The notes: generated from the sequence alone by a model not told the origin. A stretch of 64,000 nt of DNA from Roseateles depolymerans (GCA_003241055.1 QFOD01000016.1:1-64000); one strand, 5' to 3'. Counted from the first letter of the stretch, positions 8,144 through 16,920 are shown. Translations and numbers: made by a program.

Positions 8144-8920
8144 ATGTTCCAGCGCCTGCGCGAAGACATCGCCCTCATCCTCGAACGCGATCCCGCCGCC
8201 CGCTCGGCCTGGGAGGTTCTGACCTGTTATCCAGGTCTGCATGCGCTCTGGATGCACCGGCGCGCCCACTGGTGCTGGACGCATGGCCTGAAGTGGCTGG
8301 GCCGCTGGATTTCGCACTGGGGGCGCTTTCTCACCGGCATCGAGATCCACCCGGGCGCCAGGTTCGGCCGCAAGGTCTTCATCGACCACGGCATGGGCAT
8401 CGTCATCGGCGAGATGGCCGAGATCGGCGAAGGCTGCACCATCTACCAGGGCGTGACGCTGGGCGGCACCTCGCTGGTCAAGGGCGCCAAGCGTCACCCG
8501 ACCCTCGGGCCGGGCGTCATCGTCGGGGCCAATGCCTGTGTGCTGGGGGGCTTCACGGTCGGTGCTGGCGCGCGTATCGGCTCCGGCGCCGTGGTGACCA
8601 AGCCCGTGCCGGCTGGCGCCACGGCGGTGGGCAACCCGGCCCGCATCATCGAGGCCGCCAGCGATCAGGCCCGCGAGGAGGCCGCCGCGAAGATGGGCTT
8701 CTCGGCCTATGGCGTGACCCAGGGCGACGACCCGGTGGCGATGGCGCTGCGCGGGCTGATCGACAGCGCCGCCGGGCATGATCACCAGATCGCGTTGATC
8801 TGGGATGCGCTGTGCAAGCTCTCCACGCAACTGGGTCGACCGGTGGGCGACTGCGTGCCACAGGACGCCCAGCGCGACGAGGCCTTCGACGCGGCGGAGC
8901 TGAACCGCCTGGTCAAGTAA
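8144..8920 (+). CDS. cysE: serine O-acetyltransferase
   Basis: CysE acetylates L-serine with acetyl-CoA to O-acetylserine, the committed step of cysteine synthesis. The 258-residue protein has a helical N-terminal part followed by the left-handed beta-helix of hexapeptide repeats (GARFGRKVFIDHGMGIVIGEMAEIGEGCTIYQGVTLGG through GAVVTKPVPAGATAVGNPARII). The active-site pair is visible as D and H in IDHGMG, and the loop KGAKRHPTLGPG is typical. It follows trmJ and is probably in the same transcript. In E. coli the suhB-trmJ region continues into iscR; here cysE takes that place and iscR lies about 22 kb away. Confidence 0.95.
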   Translation: MFQRLREDIALILERDPAARSAWEVLTCYPGLHALWMHRRAHWCWTHGLKWLGRWISHWGRFLTGIEIHPGARFGRKVFIDHGMGIVIGEMAEIGEGCTIYQGVTLGGTSLVKGAKRHPTLGPGVIVGANACVLGGFTVGAGARIGSGAVVTKPVPAGATAVGNPARIIEAASDQAREEAAAKMGFSAYGVTQGDDPVAMALRGLIDSAAGHDHQIALIWDALCKLSTQLGRPVGDCVPQDAQRDEAFDAAELNRLVK

Positions 8921-8953
8921 GCAGGGCGGGCCTCGCCCGCCGCTGCTGCTGGA

Positions 8954-9430
8954 TCAGTGGTGGTGGCCGTGCTGGCCGTGGGCGTGGCCGTGAGCGATCT
9001 CTTCGGCGCTGGCGGCGCGAACTTCCATCACCTTGAGCGTCACCTTCAGGTGCTGACCCGCCAGCGGGTGGTTGCCGTCCAGGAACACGGTGTCGCCCTT
9101 GATCTTGGCCACGGTGTAGAGCTTGAACTGGCCGTCGGCATCGGCCACCTCTAGCTGACCGCCCACCTTCACGCCGGGCGGGAAGTCCTTCTTGGCGATG
9201 CTGCGCACCAGGCCTTCATCGCGCTCGCCGAAGCCGGTTTCGGGCGTCAGCTCCAGCGTGGCCTTGAAGCCGGCCTCCTGGCCTTCCAGGGCGGCCTCGA
9301 TGGCGGGCAGGGTGTTGTGATAGCCGCCGATCAGCAGCGCCGCGGGCGCGTCGGTCTTCTGGATCAGGCGGCCCAGGCGATCCGCCACCTGCAGCTGCAC
9401 GGTGGCGACGGTGTCTTTGGTGATCTTCAT
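8954..9430 (-). CDS. slyD: FKBP-type peptidyl-prolyl isomerase, SlyD type
   Basis: SlyD is a cytoplasmic prolyl isomerase and holdase chaperone that also binds nickel for metalloenzyme maturation. The 158-residue product has the FKBP core (LIGGYHNTLPAIEAALEG, ETGFGERD) with the inserted flap domain typical of SlyD between them (SIAKKDFPPGVKVGGQLEV ... FLDGNHPLAGQ). It ends in a short histidine-rich tail, HGHAHGQHGHHH, which fits metal binding. The ATG overlaps the mog stop codon as ATGA, so translation is probably coupled with mog, the molybdenum cofactor enzyme upstream. Confidence 0.93.
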   Translation of the reverse strand: MKITKDTVATVQLQVADRLGRLIQKTDAPAALLIGGYHNTLPAIEAALEGQEAGFKATLELTPETGFGERDEGLVRSIAKKDFPPGVKVGGQLEVADADGQFKLYTVAKIKGDTVFLDGNHPLAGQHLKVTLKVMEVRAASAEEIAHGHAHGQHGHHH

Positions 9431-10011
9431 TCAGTGCGCGGCCGCAGGGCCGACTTGGGGCGGAAGGCCTTGCAGACCTCCTCCCGGGTTTCGATGTAGG
9501 GGCCGCCGATCAGGTCCACGCAATAGGGCACGGCGGCAAAGATGCCGCTGGCCTTCTCGTGGCCCGACAGGGTCTCGGCGATGGCCTTGGGCTGGCCGGG
9601 CAGGTTGATGATCAAGGCCTGACCCCTGATCACGGCCACCTGGCGCGACAGGATGGCCGTGGGCACGAAGTGCAGCGAGATCTGGCGCATCTGCTCGCCA
9701 AAGCCCGGCATCTCGCGGTCGGCCACCGCCAGCGTGGCCTCGGGGGTCACGTCGCGCGGCGCCGGGCCGGTGCCCCCGGTGGTCAGCACCAGGTGGCAGC
9801 GCTCGGTGTCGACCAGCTCGACCAGCGCGGCCGAGATGCCGGCCTGGTCATCCGGGATCAGCCGCGGCACGAAATGGATGGGGTTCTTCAGAGCGGCGCC
9901 CAGCCAGTCCTGCAGCGCGGGCAGGCCCTTGTCCTCGTAGACGCCGCTGGAGGCGCGGTCGCTGATGGAGACGATGCCGATGCGGATGGGATCGAGGCCG
10001 GACTCACTCAT
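9427..10011 (-). CDS. mog: molybdopterin adenylyltransferase
   Basis: Mog adenylylates molybdopterin to activate it for molybdate insertion in cofactor synthesis. The 194-residue protein begins MSESGLDPIRIGIVSISDRAS and carries the MoaB/Mog fold signature LVLTTGGTGPAPRDVTPEAT, where the Gly-rich stretch and Asp bind the pterin phosphate, followed by PGFGEQMRQ and ILSRQVAVIRGQALIINLPGQPKAI. The frame is open upstream to 10242 but that part overlaps darP; the ATG at 10011 is the family start. It overlaps darP by 8 bases and slyD by 4 bases, forming a tight darP-mog-slyD unit. Confidence 0.94.
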   Translation of the reverse strand: MSESGLDPIRIGIVSISDRASSGVYEDKGLPALQDWLGAALKNPIHFVPRLIPDDQAGISAALVELVDTERCHLVLTTGGTGPAPRDVTPEATLAVADREMPGFGEQMRQISLHFVPTAILSRQVAVIRGQALIINLPGQPKAIAETLSGHEKASGIFAAVPYCVDLIGGPYIETREEVCKAFRPKSALRPRTE

Positions 10012-10537
10012 CGCCGGCCACCTCGCTGGCCTTGATGAACTGGAACAGCTCCCGGAAGGCACGGCCGCTGCGCTTCTCGGGCTCGCTGGCAGCGTCCTTG
10101 CGCGCGGCACGCACGAGGCTGCGCAGCTGCTGGATGTCGACGTCCACATGGGCCTGCAGGAATTCCTGCAGCGCGGCGTCGTCGGCCAGCAGGCGCTCGC
10201 GCCAGCGCTCCGACTGGTGCAGGCGCAGGCTGTCCTGCGCATGGCCGAGCTTGAAGGCGGCCACGGCCTCGCGCACGGGCTCGGGGTCGATCTTGCGCAT
10301 CAGCTTGCCGATGTACTGCATCTGGCGGCGGCGGCCCTCGAAGTTGGTGATCTTCTTGGCCTGGCGCAGCGCGTCGTACAGGATCTCGGGCAGGGCGAGC
10401 GGCTCCCAGCGGGTTTCGGGCAGGGCGAGCAGGTCTTCGCCCAGCGACTGCAGCTCGTGCATGTCGCGCTTGCGCTGCGATTTGCTGGGGCGGTCGAAGT
10501 CGTCGTCCGCGTCGATGTCTGGGGTGTGTTCTTGCAT
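10004..10537 (-). CDS. darP: ribosome biogenesis factor DarP (YjgA, DUF615)
   Basis: DarP/YjgA associates with late 50S ribosomal precursors and helps assembly of the peptidyl transferase centre in E. coli. The 177-residue protein shows the family layout: RPSKSQRKRDMHELQSLGEDLLALP near residue 17, then LRQAKKITNFEGRRRQMQYIGKLMR, and a charged helical C-terminus ending FRELFQFIKA. The ATG at 10537 gives a standard N-terminus. It diverges from pmbA with a 150-bp gap; the yjgA/pmbA divergent pair is also present in E. coli, which supports both names. Confidence 0.94.
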   Translation of the reverse strand: MQEHTPDIDADDDFDRPSKSQRKRDMHELQSLGEDLLALPETRWEPLALPEILYDALRQAKKITNFEGRRRQMQYIGKLMRKIDPEPVREAVAAFKLGHAQDSLRLHQSERWRERLLADDAALQEFLQAHVDVDIQQLRSLVRAARKDAASEPEKRSGRAFRELFQFIKASEVAGDE

Positions 10538-10687
10538 GGGTCGATGCGGCCCTTGGCGGGCCGAGGGCGATGTGCGCGGCGCCGCGTCGAGACAATCCCG
10601 CGTGCGGCGCCCGGATGCCGGGGCAGTCTTATCATTGTCGCCCACCCCATATTCCCCGGCGCCGGCCTCGCCCGGCGCTTTGTATTC

Positions 10688-12064
10688 ATGCCCCAAGATT
10701 CCCGCGCCCAGGACGGTTTCGCCTACAGCCCCGAGCAGTTCCAGCAGCTGATCGCCGATGCGCTGGCCGAGGCGAAGAAGCTCGGCGCCAGCGACGCCGG
10801 CGCCGAGGTGTCCGAAGGCTGCGGCCTGTCGGTGTCGGTCCGGCTGGGTCAGCTGGAAAACGTCGAGCGCAACCGCGACAAATCGCTGGGCATCTCGGTC
10901 TACCTGGGGCAGCGGCGCGGCAATGCCAGCACGAGCGACTTCTCGGCGCAGGCGCTGCGCGACACGGTGCGCGCCGCCTACGACATCGCGCGCTTCACGG
11001 CCGAGGACGAATTCGCCGGCCTGCCGGATGAAGCCGACCTGGCGCTGGACCCGGCCGAACGCCCCGACCTGGACCTATTCCACCCCTGGGCCGTCGATGC
11101 GGCTCAGGCCGCCGAGCTGGCACTGCGCTGCGAGGCGGCCGCGCTGGGCGTGGACCGCCGCATCACCAACAGCGAAGGGGCCGGCGTGTCGGCTCAGCAG
11201 TCGCACTTCTGGATGGGCAATACCCGCGGCTTCGGCGGCGGCTATGCAAGTTCGCGGCATTCCATCTCGGTGGCGCCTATCGCGGGCCGGGGCAGCGACA
11301 TGCAGCGCGATGCCTGGTACAGCTCGATGCGCGACGCGGCCGAGCTGGCCTCGCCCGAGGCCGTGGGCCGCTATGCCGCCGAGCGAGCGTTGTCGCGCCT
11401 GAAGGCCCGCAAGGTGGCCACGGCCGAGGTGCCGGTGCTGTTCGAGAGCACCATGGCCGTCGGCCTGCTGGGTGCGCTGGTGCAGGCCACCAGCGGCGGC
11501 TCGCTGTACCGCCGCACCAGCTTCCTTCTGGACAGCCTGGGCCAGCCGGTGATGGCGCCCCACATCGACATCAGCGAGGACCCGCATGTGCGCAAGGGCA
11601 AGGGCAGCTCGCCCTTCGACGACGAGGGCGTTCGCACGCGTGCGCGCTCGGTGGTGCAGGGCGGGGTGCTGCAGGGCTATTTCCTGACGAGCTACTCGGC
11701 CCGCAAGCTGGGCATGCAGACCACGGGCCACGCGGGCGGCTCGCACAACCTGCGCATGAGCAGTCGTGCCACGGCGCCGGGCGATGACCTGCCCACCATG
11801 CTGCGCCGCCTGGGCACGGGCCTGTTCGTGACCGAGCTGATGGGCCAGGGCGTGAACTACGTGACCGGCGACTACTCGCGCGGCGCCAGCGGCTACTGGG
11901 TGGAGAACGGCGTGATCGCCTACCCGGTGCATGAGGTGACCATCGCCGGCAACCTGCGCGACATGTTCCAGAACATCGTCGGCATTGGGGCCGACGAGTT
12001 CTCCATGGGCACCAAGACGGTCGGCTCCATCCTGGTGACCGGCATGAAGCTGGCGGGGAACTGA
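10688..12064 (+). CDS. pmbA: TldE/PmbA metalloprotease subunit
   Basis: PmbA (TldE) pairs with the zinc protease TldD; the heterodimer degrades unfolded peptides and in E. coli matures microcin B17 and cuts the CcdA antitoxin. The 458-residue protein has the family landmarks AYDIARFTAEDEFAGLPD, TNSEGAGVSAQQSHFWMGNTRGF, VLFESTMAVGLLGALVQATSGGSLYRRTSFL, and the C-terminal GYWVENGVIAYPVHEVTIAGNLRDMF. The start at 10688 is chosen because the upstream open frame overlaps darP on the other strand. No tldD is in the window, as expected, since it is usually unlinked. Confidence 0.94.
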   Translation: MPQDSRAQDGFAYSPEQFQQLIADALAEAKKLGASDAGAEVSEGCGLSVSVRLGQLENVERNRDKSLGISVYLGQRRGNASTSDFSAQALRDTVRAAYDIARFTAEDEFAGLPDEADLALDPAERPDLDLFHPWAVDAAQAAELALRCEAAALGVDRRITNSEGAGVSAQQSHFWMGNTRGFGGGYASSRHSISVAPIAGRGSDMQRDAWYSSMRDAAELASPEAVGRYAAERALSRLKARKVATAEVPVLFESTMAVGLLGALVQATSGGSLYRRTSFLLDSLGQPVMAPHIDISEDPHVRKGKGSSPFDDEGVRTRARSVVQGGVLQGYFLTSYSARKLGMQTTGHAGGSHNLRMSSRATAPGDDLPTMLRRLGTGLFVTELMGQGVNYVTGDYSRGASGYWVENGVIAYPVHEVTIAGNLRDMFQNIVGIGADEFSMGTKTVGSILVTGMKLAGN

Positions 12065-12170
12065 GCCTCAGGGGCGGTGTCGGGTTTTGCCCGGACGGCG
12101 CTGTCGCGGGCGCTCCTAGAATCTTCTCGACAGGCTGGATGACCAGCCGCAACCCGAGGAGACAAGCCCG

Positions 12171-13253
12171 ATGGAACGTCGTTCCTTTGTCCGTCATGCC
12201 GGCCTGACCGGTGTACTCGCTGCTGCTGCTGCGCCCGCCGTGGTGCAGGCCCAGGCGCAGGTGCGCTGGCGCCTGGCCTCCAGCTTCCCGAAGTCGCTGG
12301 ACACCCTCTACGGTGCCGCCGACCTGATGGCCAGGAAGCTGGCCGAGATGAGCGGTGGCAAGTTCCAGATCTCGGTCCACGCCGGCGGCGAGATCGTGCC
12401 GGCGCTGCAGGTGGTGGATGCCGTGCAGGGCGGCAGCGTGGAGGCGGCGCACACGGCGCCGTACTACTTCTTCGGCAAGGATGAGACCTTTGCGCTCGGC
12501 TGTGCCGTGCCCTTCGGGCTGAACAGCCGCCAGATGACCTCCTGGATGGTGGAGGGCAACGGTCTGAAGCTGATGCGGGAGTTCTATCGCAACTTCAACA
12601 TCATCAACTTCCCGGGCGGCAACACCGGTGCGCAGATGGGCGGCTGGTATCGCAAGGAGATCAAGAGCGTTGCCGACATCAAGGGGCTGAAGATACGCAT
12701 CGGCGGTTTTGCCGGCCGCGTGATCGAGCGCATGGGCGGTGTACCTCAGCAGATTGCCGGCGGCGAGATCTACTCGGCCCTCGAGAAGGGCACCATCGAC
12801 GCGGCCGAGTGGGTCGGCCCCTACGACGACCAGAAGCTGGGCTTCAACAAGGTGGCGCCCAACTACTACTACCCCAGCTGGTGGGAGGGTGGCGCGCAGG
12901 TGGACTTCTACGTCAACACCAAGGCCTACGAGGCGCTGTCGGCCGAGCACAAGGCCATGCTGGAAGCCGCCTGCTCGGTGGCGCACGTCGACATGCAGGC
13001 ACGCTACGACGCGCGCAATCCGGTGGCGCTCAAGCAACTGGTGGGCTCTGGGACCAAGCTGTTCCGTTTCCCAAAAGACGTGATGGATGCGGCCTTCAAG
13101 GAGTCGCAGGCGGTCTACGCGGAGCTGTCAGGGAAGAATCCGGCGTGGAAGAAGGTCTACGAGGACATGGTGACGTTCCGGCGTGACCAGAACCTCTGGT
13201 TCCGTTTTGCCGAGATGGGCTTCGACGATTTCATGCAGAAGCAAAAGCTCTGA
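12171..13253 (+). CDS. TRAP transporter substrate-binding protein, DctP/TakP type
   Basis: A periplasmic solute-binding protein of the tripartite ATP-independent (TRAP) family. The 360-residue precursor has a twin-arginine-like leader (MERRSFVRHAGLTGVL) and an Ala-rich cleavage region ending VVQAQAQ. Family features include the conserved arginine region KGLKIRIGGFAGRVIERMGG, which anchors the substrate carboxylate, and GTIDAAEWVGPYDDQKLGF, which resembles TakP-like proteins that bind 2-oxo acids. Substrate identity is inference. An SD-like GAGGAG lies at 12155-12160. The matching permease genes are not downstream; dctQ and dctM lie on the opposite strand beyond a PEP-CTERM gene. Confidence 0.92.
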   Translation: MERRSFVRHAGLTGVLAAAAAPAVVQAQAQVRWRLASSFPKSLDTLYGAADLMARKLAEMSGGKFQISVHAGGEIVPALQVVDAVQGGSVEAAHTAPYYFFGKDETFALGCAVPFGLNSRQMTSWMVEGNGLKLMREFYRNFNIINFPGGNTGAQMGGWYRKEIKSVADIKGLKIRIGGFAGRVIERMGGVPQQIAGGEIYSALEKGTIDAAEWVGPYDDQKLGFNKVAPNYYYPSWWEGGAQVDFYVNTKAYEALSAEHKAMLEAACSVAHVDMQARYDARNPVALKQLVGSGTKLFRFPKDVMDAAFKESQAVYAELSGKNPAWKKVYEDMVTFRRDQNLWFRFAEMGFDDFMQKQKL

Positions 13254-13351
13254 GTCGGGCGGCCCCGTATTCGCGGGGAACGGCAGGCGTTGTCGCGGAT
13301 TTGTCATCCCTGATTCAGACACTGCGCGCATTTCATGAGCGAGGAGATGCG

Positions 13352-14311
13352 ATGCGTGCGATGTTGAAGCCCCTGGGTCTGATGATGGCGGCGGCCCTGG
13401 CTGCAGGGCAGTCGCTGGCGGGGACGTCGGCGCTGAACCTGGGCGGCTACGTCGTCAGCGGCAATGTGACGCTGGATGCGCTGGGCGGTATGGGTTTGGA
13501 GGCCTCGGCGGTGACCTATGCGCGGGATCGCGGCTCGCTGTTCGTCGTCGGTGACGAGGGGCTGGGCGTGATCGAGATCTCGCTCACCGGCCAGACGCTG
13601 GGCAGCATGGCCTTCGACTGGAGCGGCACGGGCAGCTCCAACAACGACGCCGAGGGCCTGACGTACCTGGGTAATGGTCGGCTGGTGGTGGTCGATGAGC
13701 GGCCCCAGATGGCTTATCAGTTCAGTTTCGCGGGGGGCAGCACGCTGGCGCTCAATGATCAGCCCAAGGTGGCCATCACCGGCAGCAGTGTCAGCGTGGG
13801 CAACGTGGGGACGGAGGGCATCAGCTACGACCCGCGCGACGGCCGCTTCTGGAGCGTCAAGCAGGACAACCCGGCCGAGCTGCGCGTGGCCACGCTGACG
13901 TTCGCGGTGGGCGGGGGCACGGCGCAATCGACCACGCTGTTCTCCGGCAGCAGCAGTCTGTTTGGCCTGAACAGCCTGTCCGACATCCAGACCCTGGCCG
14001 GCGTCGACCGCCTGGCCGGTACCGAGGGGGCGGACCATCTGCTGGTGCTGAGCCTGGACTCGCGCCGCCTGGTGGAGATCGACCGCAGCGGCGCCGTGCT
14101 GAGCTTCCTGGACCTGGCAGCGATCACGCCCCAGGCCATCGAGGGTGTGACCATCGATGAGAACGGCGTGATCTATCTGGTGGCCGAAGATTCAGGCACC
14201 GGCAACTCCCGCCTGATCACGCTGACCAGCCCGGTCCCCGAGCCCAGCCAATGGGCGCTGTGGCTGACCGGCCTGGGCTTTGCCGGCTGGCGCGCAGGCC
14301 GCCGCCGCTGA
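13352..14311 (+). CDS. PEP-CTERM protein with SdiA-regulated-like propeller domain
   Basis: A 319-residue exported protein. It has a signal peptide (MRAMLKPLGLMMAAALAAGQSLAG), a repetitive beta-rich body with propeller-like motifs such as LEASAVTYARDRGSLFVVGDE, DAEGLTYLGNGRLVVVDER, GTEGISYDPRDGRFWSVKQ and AIEGVTIDENGVIYLVAED, and a C-terminal sorting signal: VPEPSQ, a hydrophobic helix and terminal RAGRRR. That tail is the PEP-CTERM signal cut by exosortase XrtA-type enzymes. The body resembles SdiA-regulated or esterase-like phytase/propeller domains; enzymatic activity is not established. The start at 13352 is preferred over TTG at 13301 because GAGGAG at 13341-13346 is well placed. No exosortase gene is in the window. 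Confidence 0.85.
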   Translation: MRAMLKPLGLMMAAALAAGQSLAGTSALNLGGYVVSGNVTLDALGGMGLEASAVTYARDRGSLFVVGDEGLGVIEISLTGQTLGSMAFDWSGTGSSNNDAEGLTYLGNGRLVVVDERPQMAYQFSFAGGSTLALNDQPKVAITGSSVSVGNVGTEGISYDPRDGRFWSVKQDNPAELRVATLTFAVGGGTAQSTTLFSGSSSLFGLNSLSDIQTLAGVDRLAGTEGADHLLVLSLDSRRLVEIDRSGAVLSFLDLAAITPQAIEGVTIDENGVIYLVAEDSGTGNSRLITLTSPVPEPSQWALWLTGLGFAGWRAGRRR

Positions 14312-14321
14312 GTCTTGCGCG

Positions 14322-15857
14322 TCAGCGCGGCCCGCTTGCCGGCGGTGGGGCGCTGGCCGGGTCGGCGGAAAACAGCTGGCTGGTGTCGACCGGGCCGTTG
14401 TCATCCGTGTTGCCGGCCGGCCGTTGCTCATCGCGCCCGATCTGCTGCAGCAGGTCGGATGCGCGCTCGAGATCTACCGGTTTCTCCTTGGTCAGGAAGG
14501 CAGTCACGGTCACCGGGCAGAAGATGACCACCGCGACCAGGATGAGCTGCATGGCGACCCAGGGCAGGGCGCCCAGGTAGATGTCGCTCGAGGCCACGGG
14601 CCTTGGCAGTGAGCCGTTCTTGAACAGTGTGTCGGAGATGCCGCGCAGATAGAACAGCGCGAAGCCGAAGGGCGGATGCATGAAGCTCGTCTGCATGTTC
14701 ACGCACAGCATCACGCCGAACCAGACCAGGTCGATGCCCAGCTTCTCGGCCACGGGGCCGAGCAGCGGCAGGATGATGAAGGCGATCTCGAAGAAGTCCA
14801 GGAAGAAGGCCAGCACGAAGATGAAGGCATTCACCGCGATCAGGAAACCGATCTGACCGCCGGGCAGGTGGCTGAGCATCTGCTCTATCCAGCGGCCGCC
14901 CTCGACACCCTGGAACACCAGCGAGAAGGTGCGTGAGCCGATCAGGATGAACACCACCATCGCGGTGATGCGCATCGTGCCCTGCATGGTCTCTCGCAGC
15001 AGCGGCCAGTTGAGCCGGCGGTGCAGCGCGGCCAGCAACAGGGCGCCGACGGCGCCCGTCGCGCCGGCCTCGGTCGGCGTGCAGATGGCGGTGTCCACGC
15101 CGGGCAGGCCGCCCATGCTGCCCAGCACGGCGAAGATCAGCAGTGCCGAGGGCACGATGCCGCGCAGGCATTTGCGCCACAGCGCCCAGCCCTGCAGCGT
15201 TCGGGCCTCTGGTGGCACGCCGGGCACCTGCTCGGGGCGCAGTCGGCCCAGCACAAAGGTGTAGGCCGCGAACAGCAGCACCTGCAGGATGGCGGGGCCC
15301 CAGGCGCCCTTGTACATGTCGCCCACGGAGCGTCCCAACTGGTCGGCCAGCACCACGAGCACCAGCGAGGGCGGCACCAACTGTGTGATGGTGCCGGAGG
15401 CCGCCAGCACGCCGGTCGCGTAACGCATGTTGTAGCCGTAGCGCATCATCACGGGCAGAGAGATCATCGCCATGGCGATCACCTGGCCCGCCACCGTGCC
15501 GGTGATCGCGCCCAGGATGAAGCCCACGATGATGACGGAGTAGCCCAGCCCGCCCCGTACCGGGCCGAACAACTGGCCCATGGAGTCCAGCATGTCCTCG
15601 GCCAGGCCGCAGCGTTCGAGCAGCGCCCCCATCAGCGTGAAGAACGGGATGGCCAGCAGCAGGTCGTTGGACAGGATGCCGAACACGTTCTGCGGCAATG
15701 CCGCCATGAACTCCGGCGGAAACCAGCCCTGGCTGATCGCGAAGAAGCCGCAGGCCAGACCCAGTGCTGCCAATGAGAAAGCCACCGGGAAACCGATCAG
15801 CAGCACGACGATCAGCGCCGCGAACATCAGCGGCGGGAAACTCTCCATCGCCATCAT
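14322..15857 (-). CDS. dctM: TRAP transporter large permease, DctM type
   Basis: The large membrane subunit of a TRAP transporter carries out sodium-coupled uptake of the ligand delivered by the periplasmic binding protein. The 511-residue protein is made of many hydrophobic helices (for example FAALIVVLLIGFPVAFSLAAL, then a late FLIAVNAFIFVLAFFLDFFEIAFIILPLL) and has the family motifs FFTLMGALLERCGLAEDML and GGLGYSVIIVGFILGAITGTVAG. The last 45 residues are a hydrophilic tail rich in Pro, Ala and Asp that most DctM proteins lack. Its start overlaps the dctQ stop as ATGA. It ends 10 bases from the convergent PEP-CTERM gene. Confidence 0.94.
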   Translation of the reverse strand: MMAMESFPPLMFAALIVVLLIGFPVAFSLAALGLACGFFAISQGWFPPEFMAALPQNVFGILSNDLLLAIPFFTLMGALLERCGLAEDMLDSMGQLFGPVRGGLGYSVIIVGFILGAITGTVAGQVIAMAMISLPVMMRYGYNMRYATGVLAASGTITQLVPPSLVLVVLADQLGRSVGDMYKGAWGPAILQVLLFAAYTFVLGRLRPEQVPGVPPEARTLQGWALWRKCLRGIVPSALLIFAVLGSMGGLPGVDTAICTPTEAGATGAVGALLLAALHRRLNWPLLRETMQGTMRITAMVVFILIGSRTFSLVFQGVEGGRWIEQMLSHLPGGQIGFLIAVNAFIFVLAFFLDFFEIAFIILPLLGPVAEKLGIDLVWFGVMLCVNMQTSFMHPPFGFALFYLRGISDTLFKNGSLPRPVASSDIYLGALPWVAMQLILVAVVIFCPVTVTAFLTKEKPVDLERASDLLQQIGRDEQRPAGNTDDNGPVDTSQLFSADPASAPPPASGPR

Positions 15858-16462
15858 TGCAACGGCCTCTCGTAGCCAGGGGTCTGAGACGCTGAGCCCA
15901 TCAGGCCGGCGACACGCTTGATGGCTTCGGCCATCCCCTGGAGCGCCACCATGGCAAAGCCCAGCGGCAGCAGCAGGGCGGCCGGCCAGCGAATCAGTCC
16001 GCCAGCGTTGTTGGACATCTCGCCGCTGCTCACGAGCTTGAGCAGATAGGGCGCCCAGCCGAGCGTGGACGGCGAATCACTGGCCTGCATCCCGCTGGTC
16101 AGCTTGACGAGGAAGAAGCCCCAGGACAGCCAGCCCAGATAGGCCATGACAGGGACGAGCAGGACGAGCAGCCCGACCAGGTCGAGCCAGAGCTTGGCTC
16201 TCGGCCGCAGCCGGCCGTAGACCAGGTCCACGCGGACATGCTCGTTGAGGCGCAGCACCTGAGCGGCACCCAGCATCACGCAGGCGGCGAACAGGTACCA
16301 CTGGATCTCGAGGAAGGCGTTGGAGCTGTAGTCCAGCCCGTAGCGGATCAGGGCATTGAGAGCGCTGACCAGGCAGGACAGCAGCGTGGCCCACGCGGAA
16401 AGGGTGGCCAGGCGATCGCTGAGGCGATCGACGGCGTGAGAGAGCGCAAGCAGGGCGTTCAT
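15854..16462 (-). CDS. dctQ: TRAP transporter small permease, DctQ type
   Basis: The small TRAP membrane subunit, which binds the large subunit and is needed for transport. The 202-residue protein has four hydrophobic segments: ATLLSCLVSALNALIRYGLDYSS with the following WYLFAACVMLGAAQVL, then LVGLLVLLVPVMAYLGWLSWGFF, and a last helix near PAALLLPLGFAMVALQGMAEAI. The conserved NEHVRVDLVYGRLRPRAKLWLD loop is diagnostic. The start at 16462 (MNALLALSHAVDR) is preferred; an ATG 13 codons upstream is possible since neither has a good ribosome binding site. It overlaps dctM by four bases. Confidence 0.92.
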   Translation of the reverse strand: MNALLALSHAVDRLSDRLATLSAWATLLSCLVSALNALIRYGLDYSSNAFLEIQWYLFAACVMLGAAQVLRLNEHVRVDLVYGRLRPRAKLWLDLVGLLVLLVPVMAYLGWLSWGFFLVKLTSGMQASDSPSTLGWAPYLLKLVSSGEMSNNAGGLIRWPAALLLPLGFAMVALQGMAEAIKRVAGLMGSASQTPGYERPLQ

Positions 16463-16530
16463 GGGGCGGCGGAGGTGCGGGCCGCCAATGTAGCGAGCCA
16501 CGCACCTGCTGCCCCCTACGGCGGGCTTGC

Positions 16531-16549
16531 GCTAGGGGAAAGCCCCAGC
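16531..16549 (-). terminator. hairpin after the DUF442 gene
   Basis: On the minus strand GCTGGGG, a four-base loop CTTT and CCCC(T)AGC form a short GC-rich hairpin with one bulge, beginning four bases after the stop of the preceding gene. There is no clear U tract, so this is a weak terminator candidate. Confidence 0.35.
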
Positions 16550-16552
16550 GGC

Positions 16553-16897
16553 TCAGCCGAGCTGTTGAGCCTGCATGAACAGTCGCGTAGACCGCGCCCC
16601 GGAACGGCAGAAGGCCAGAACCGGGCGAGGCAGCTCAGCCAGCAGTTCGGCAAAGGCCTCGATTTCCTCAGGCGACTGGTAGTTGCCCGCCACCGGCAGA
16701 TGGCGGTACTCCAGGCCAGCCGCCAGTGCGGCCGCTTCGATCTCGGCGGAGGTGGGCTGATCCGGCCCGTGCTCGAAGTCGGGGCGGTTGTTGATCACGC
16801 TGCGGAAGCCCAGCTTGGCGGCCTCGGTCATGGCTTCCGGCGTCAGCTGCGGGGCGACGCAAACATCCGGCGTCAGTGCTTGCAGGGGCAGGCTCAT
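16553..16897 (-). CDS. DUF442 / TIGR01244 family phosphatase-like (sulfur transferase) protein
   Basis: A 114-residue cytoplasmic protein of the beta-lactamase-hydrolase-like phosphatase family (DUF442), related to dual-specificity phosphatases. It shows the N-terminal VAPQLTPEAMTEAAKLGFRSVINNRPDFE, then EYRHLPV, and the P-loop CRSGARSTRL, which matches the usual CRSGTRS form and contains the nucleophile cysteine. The physiological substrate is unknown; some members are fused to persulfide dioxygenase-like enzymes and are linked to sulfide metabolism. Two adjacent ATGs are present; the second (16897) is chosen because AAGGAG sits five bases before it. Confidence 0.85.
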   Translation of the reverse strand: MSLPLQALTPDVCVAPQLTPEAMTEAAKLGFRSVINNRPDFEHGPDQPTSAEIEAAALAAGLEYRHLPVAGNYQSPEEIEAFAELLAELPRPVLAFCRSGARSTRLFMQAQQLG

Positions 16898-16920
16898 CAT
16901 GTCTCCTTGAGTGACTGAGC

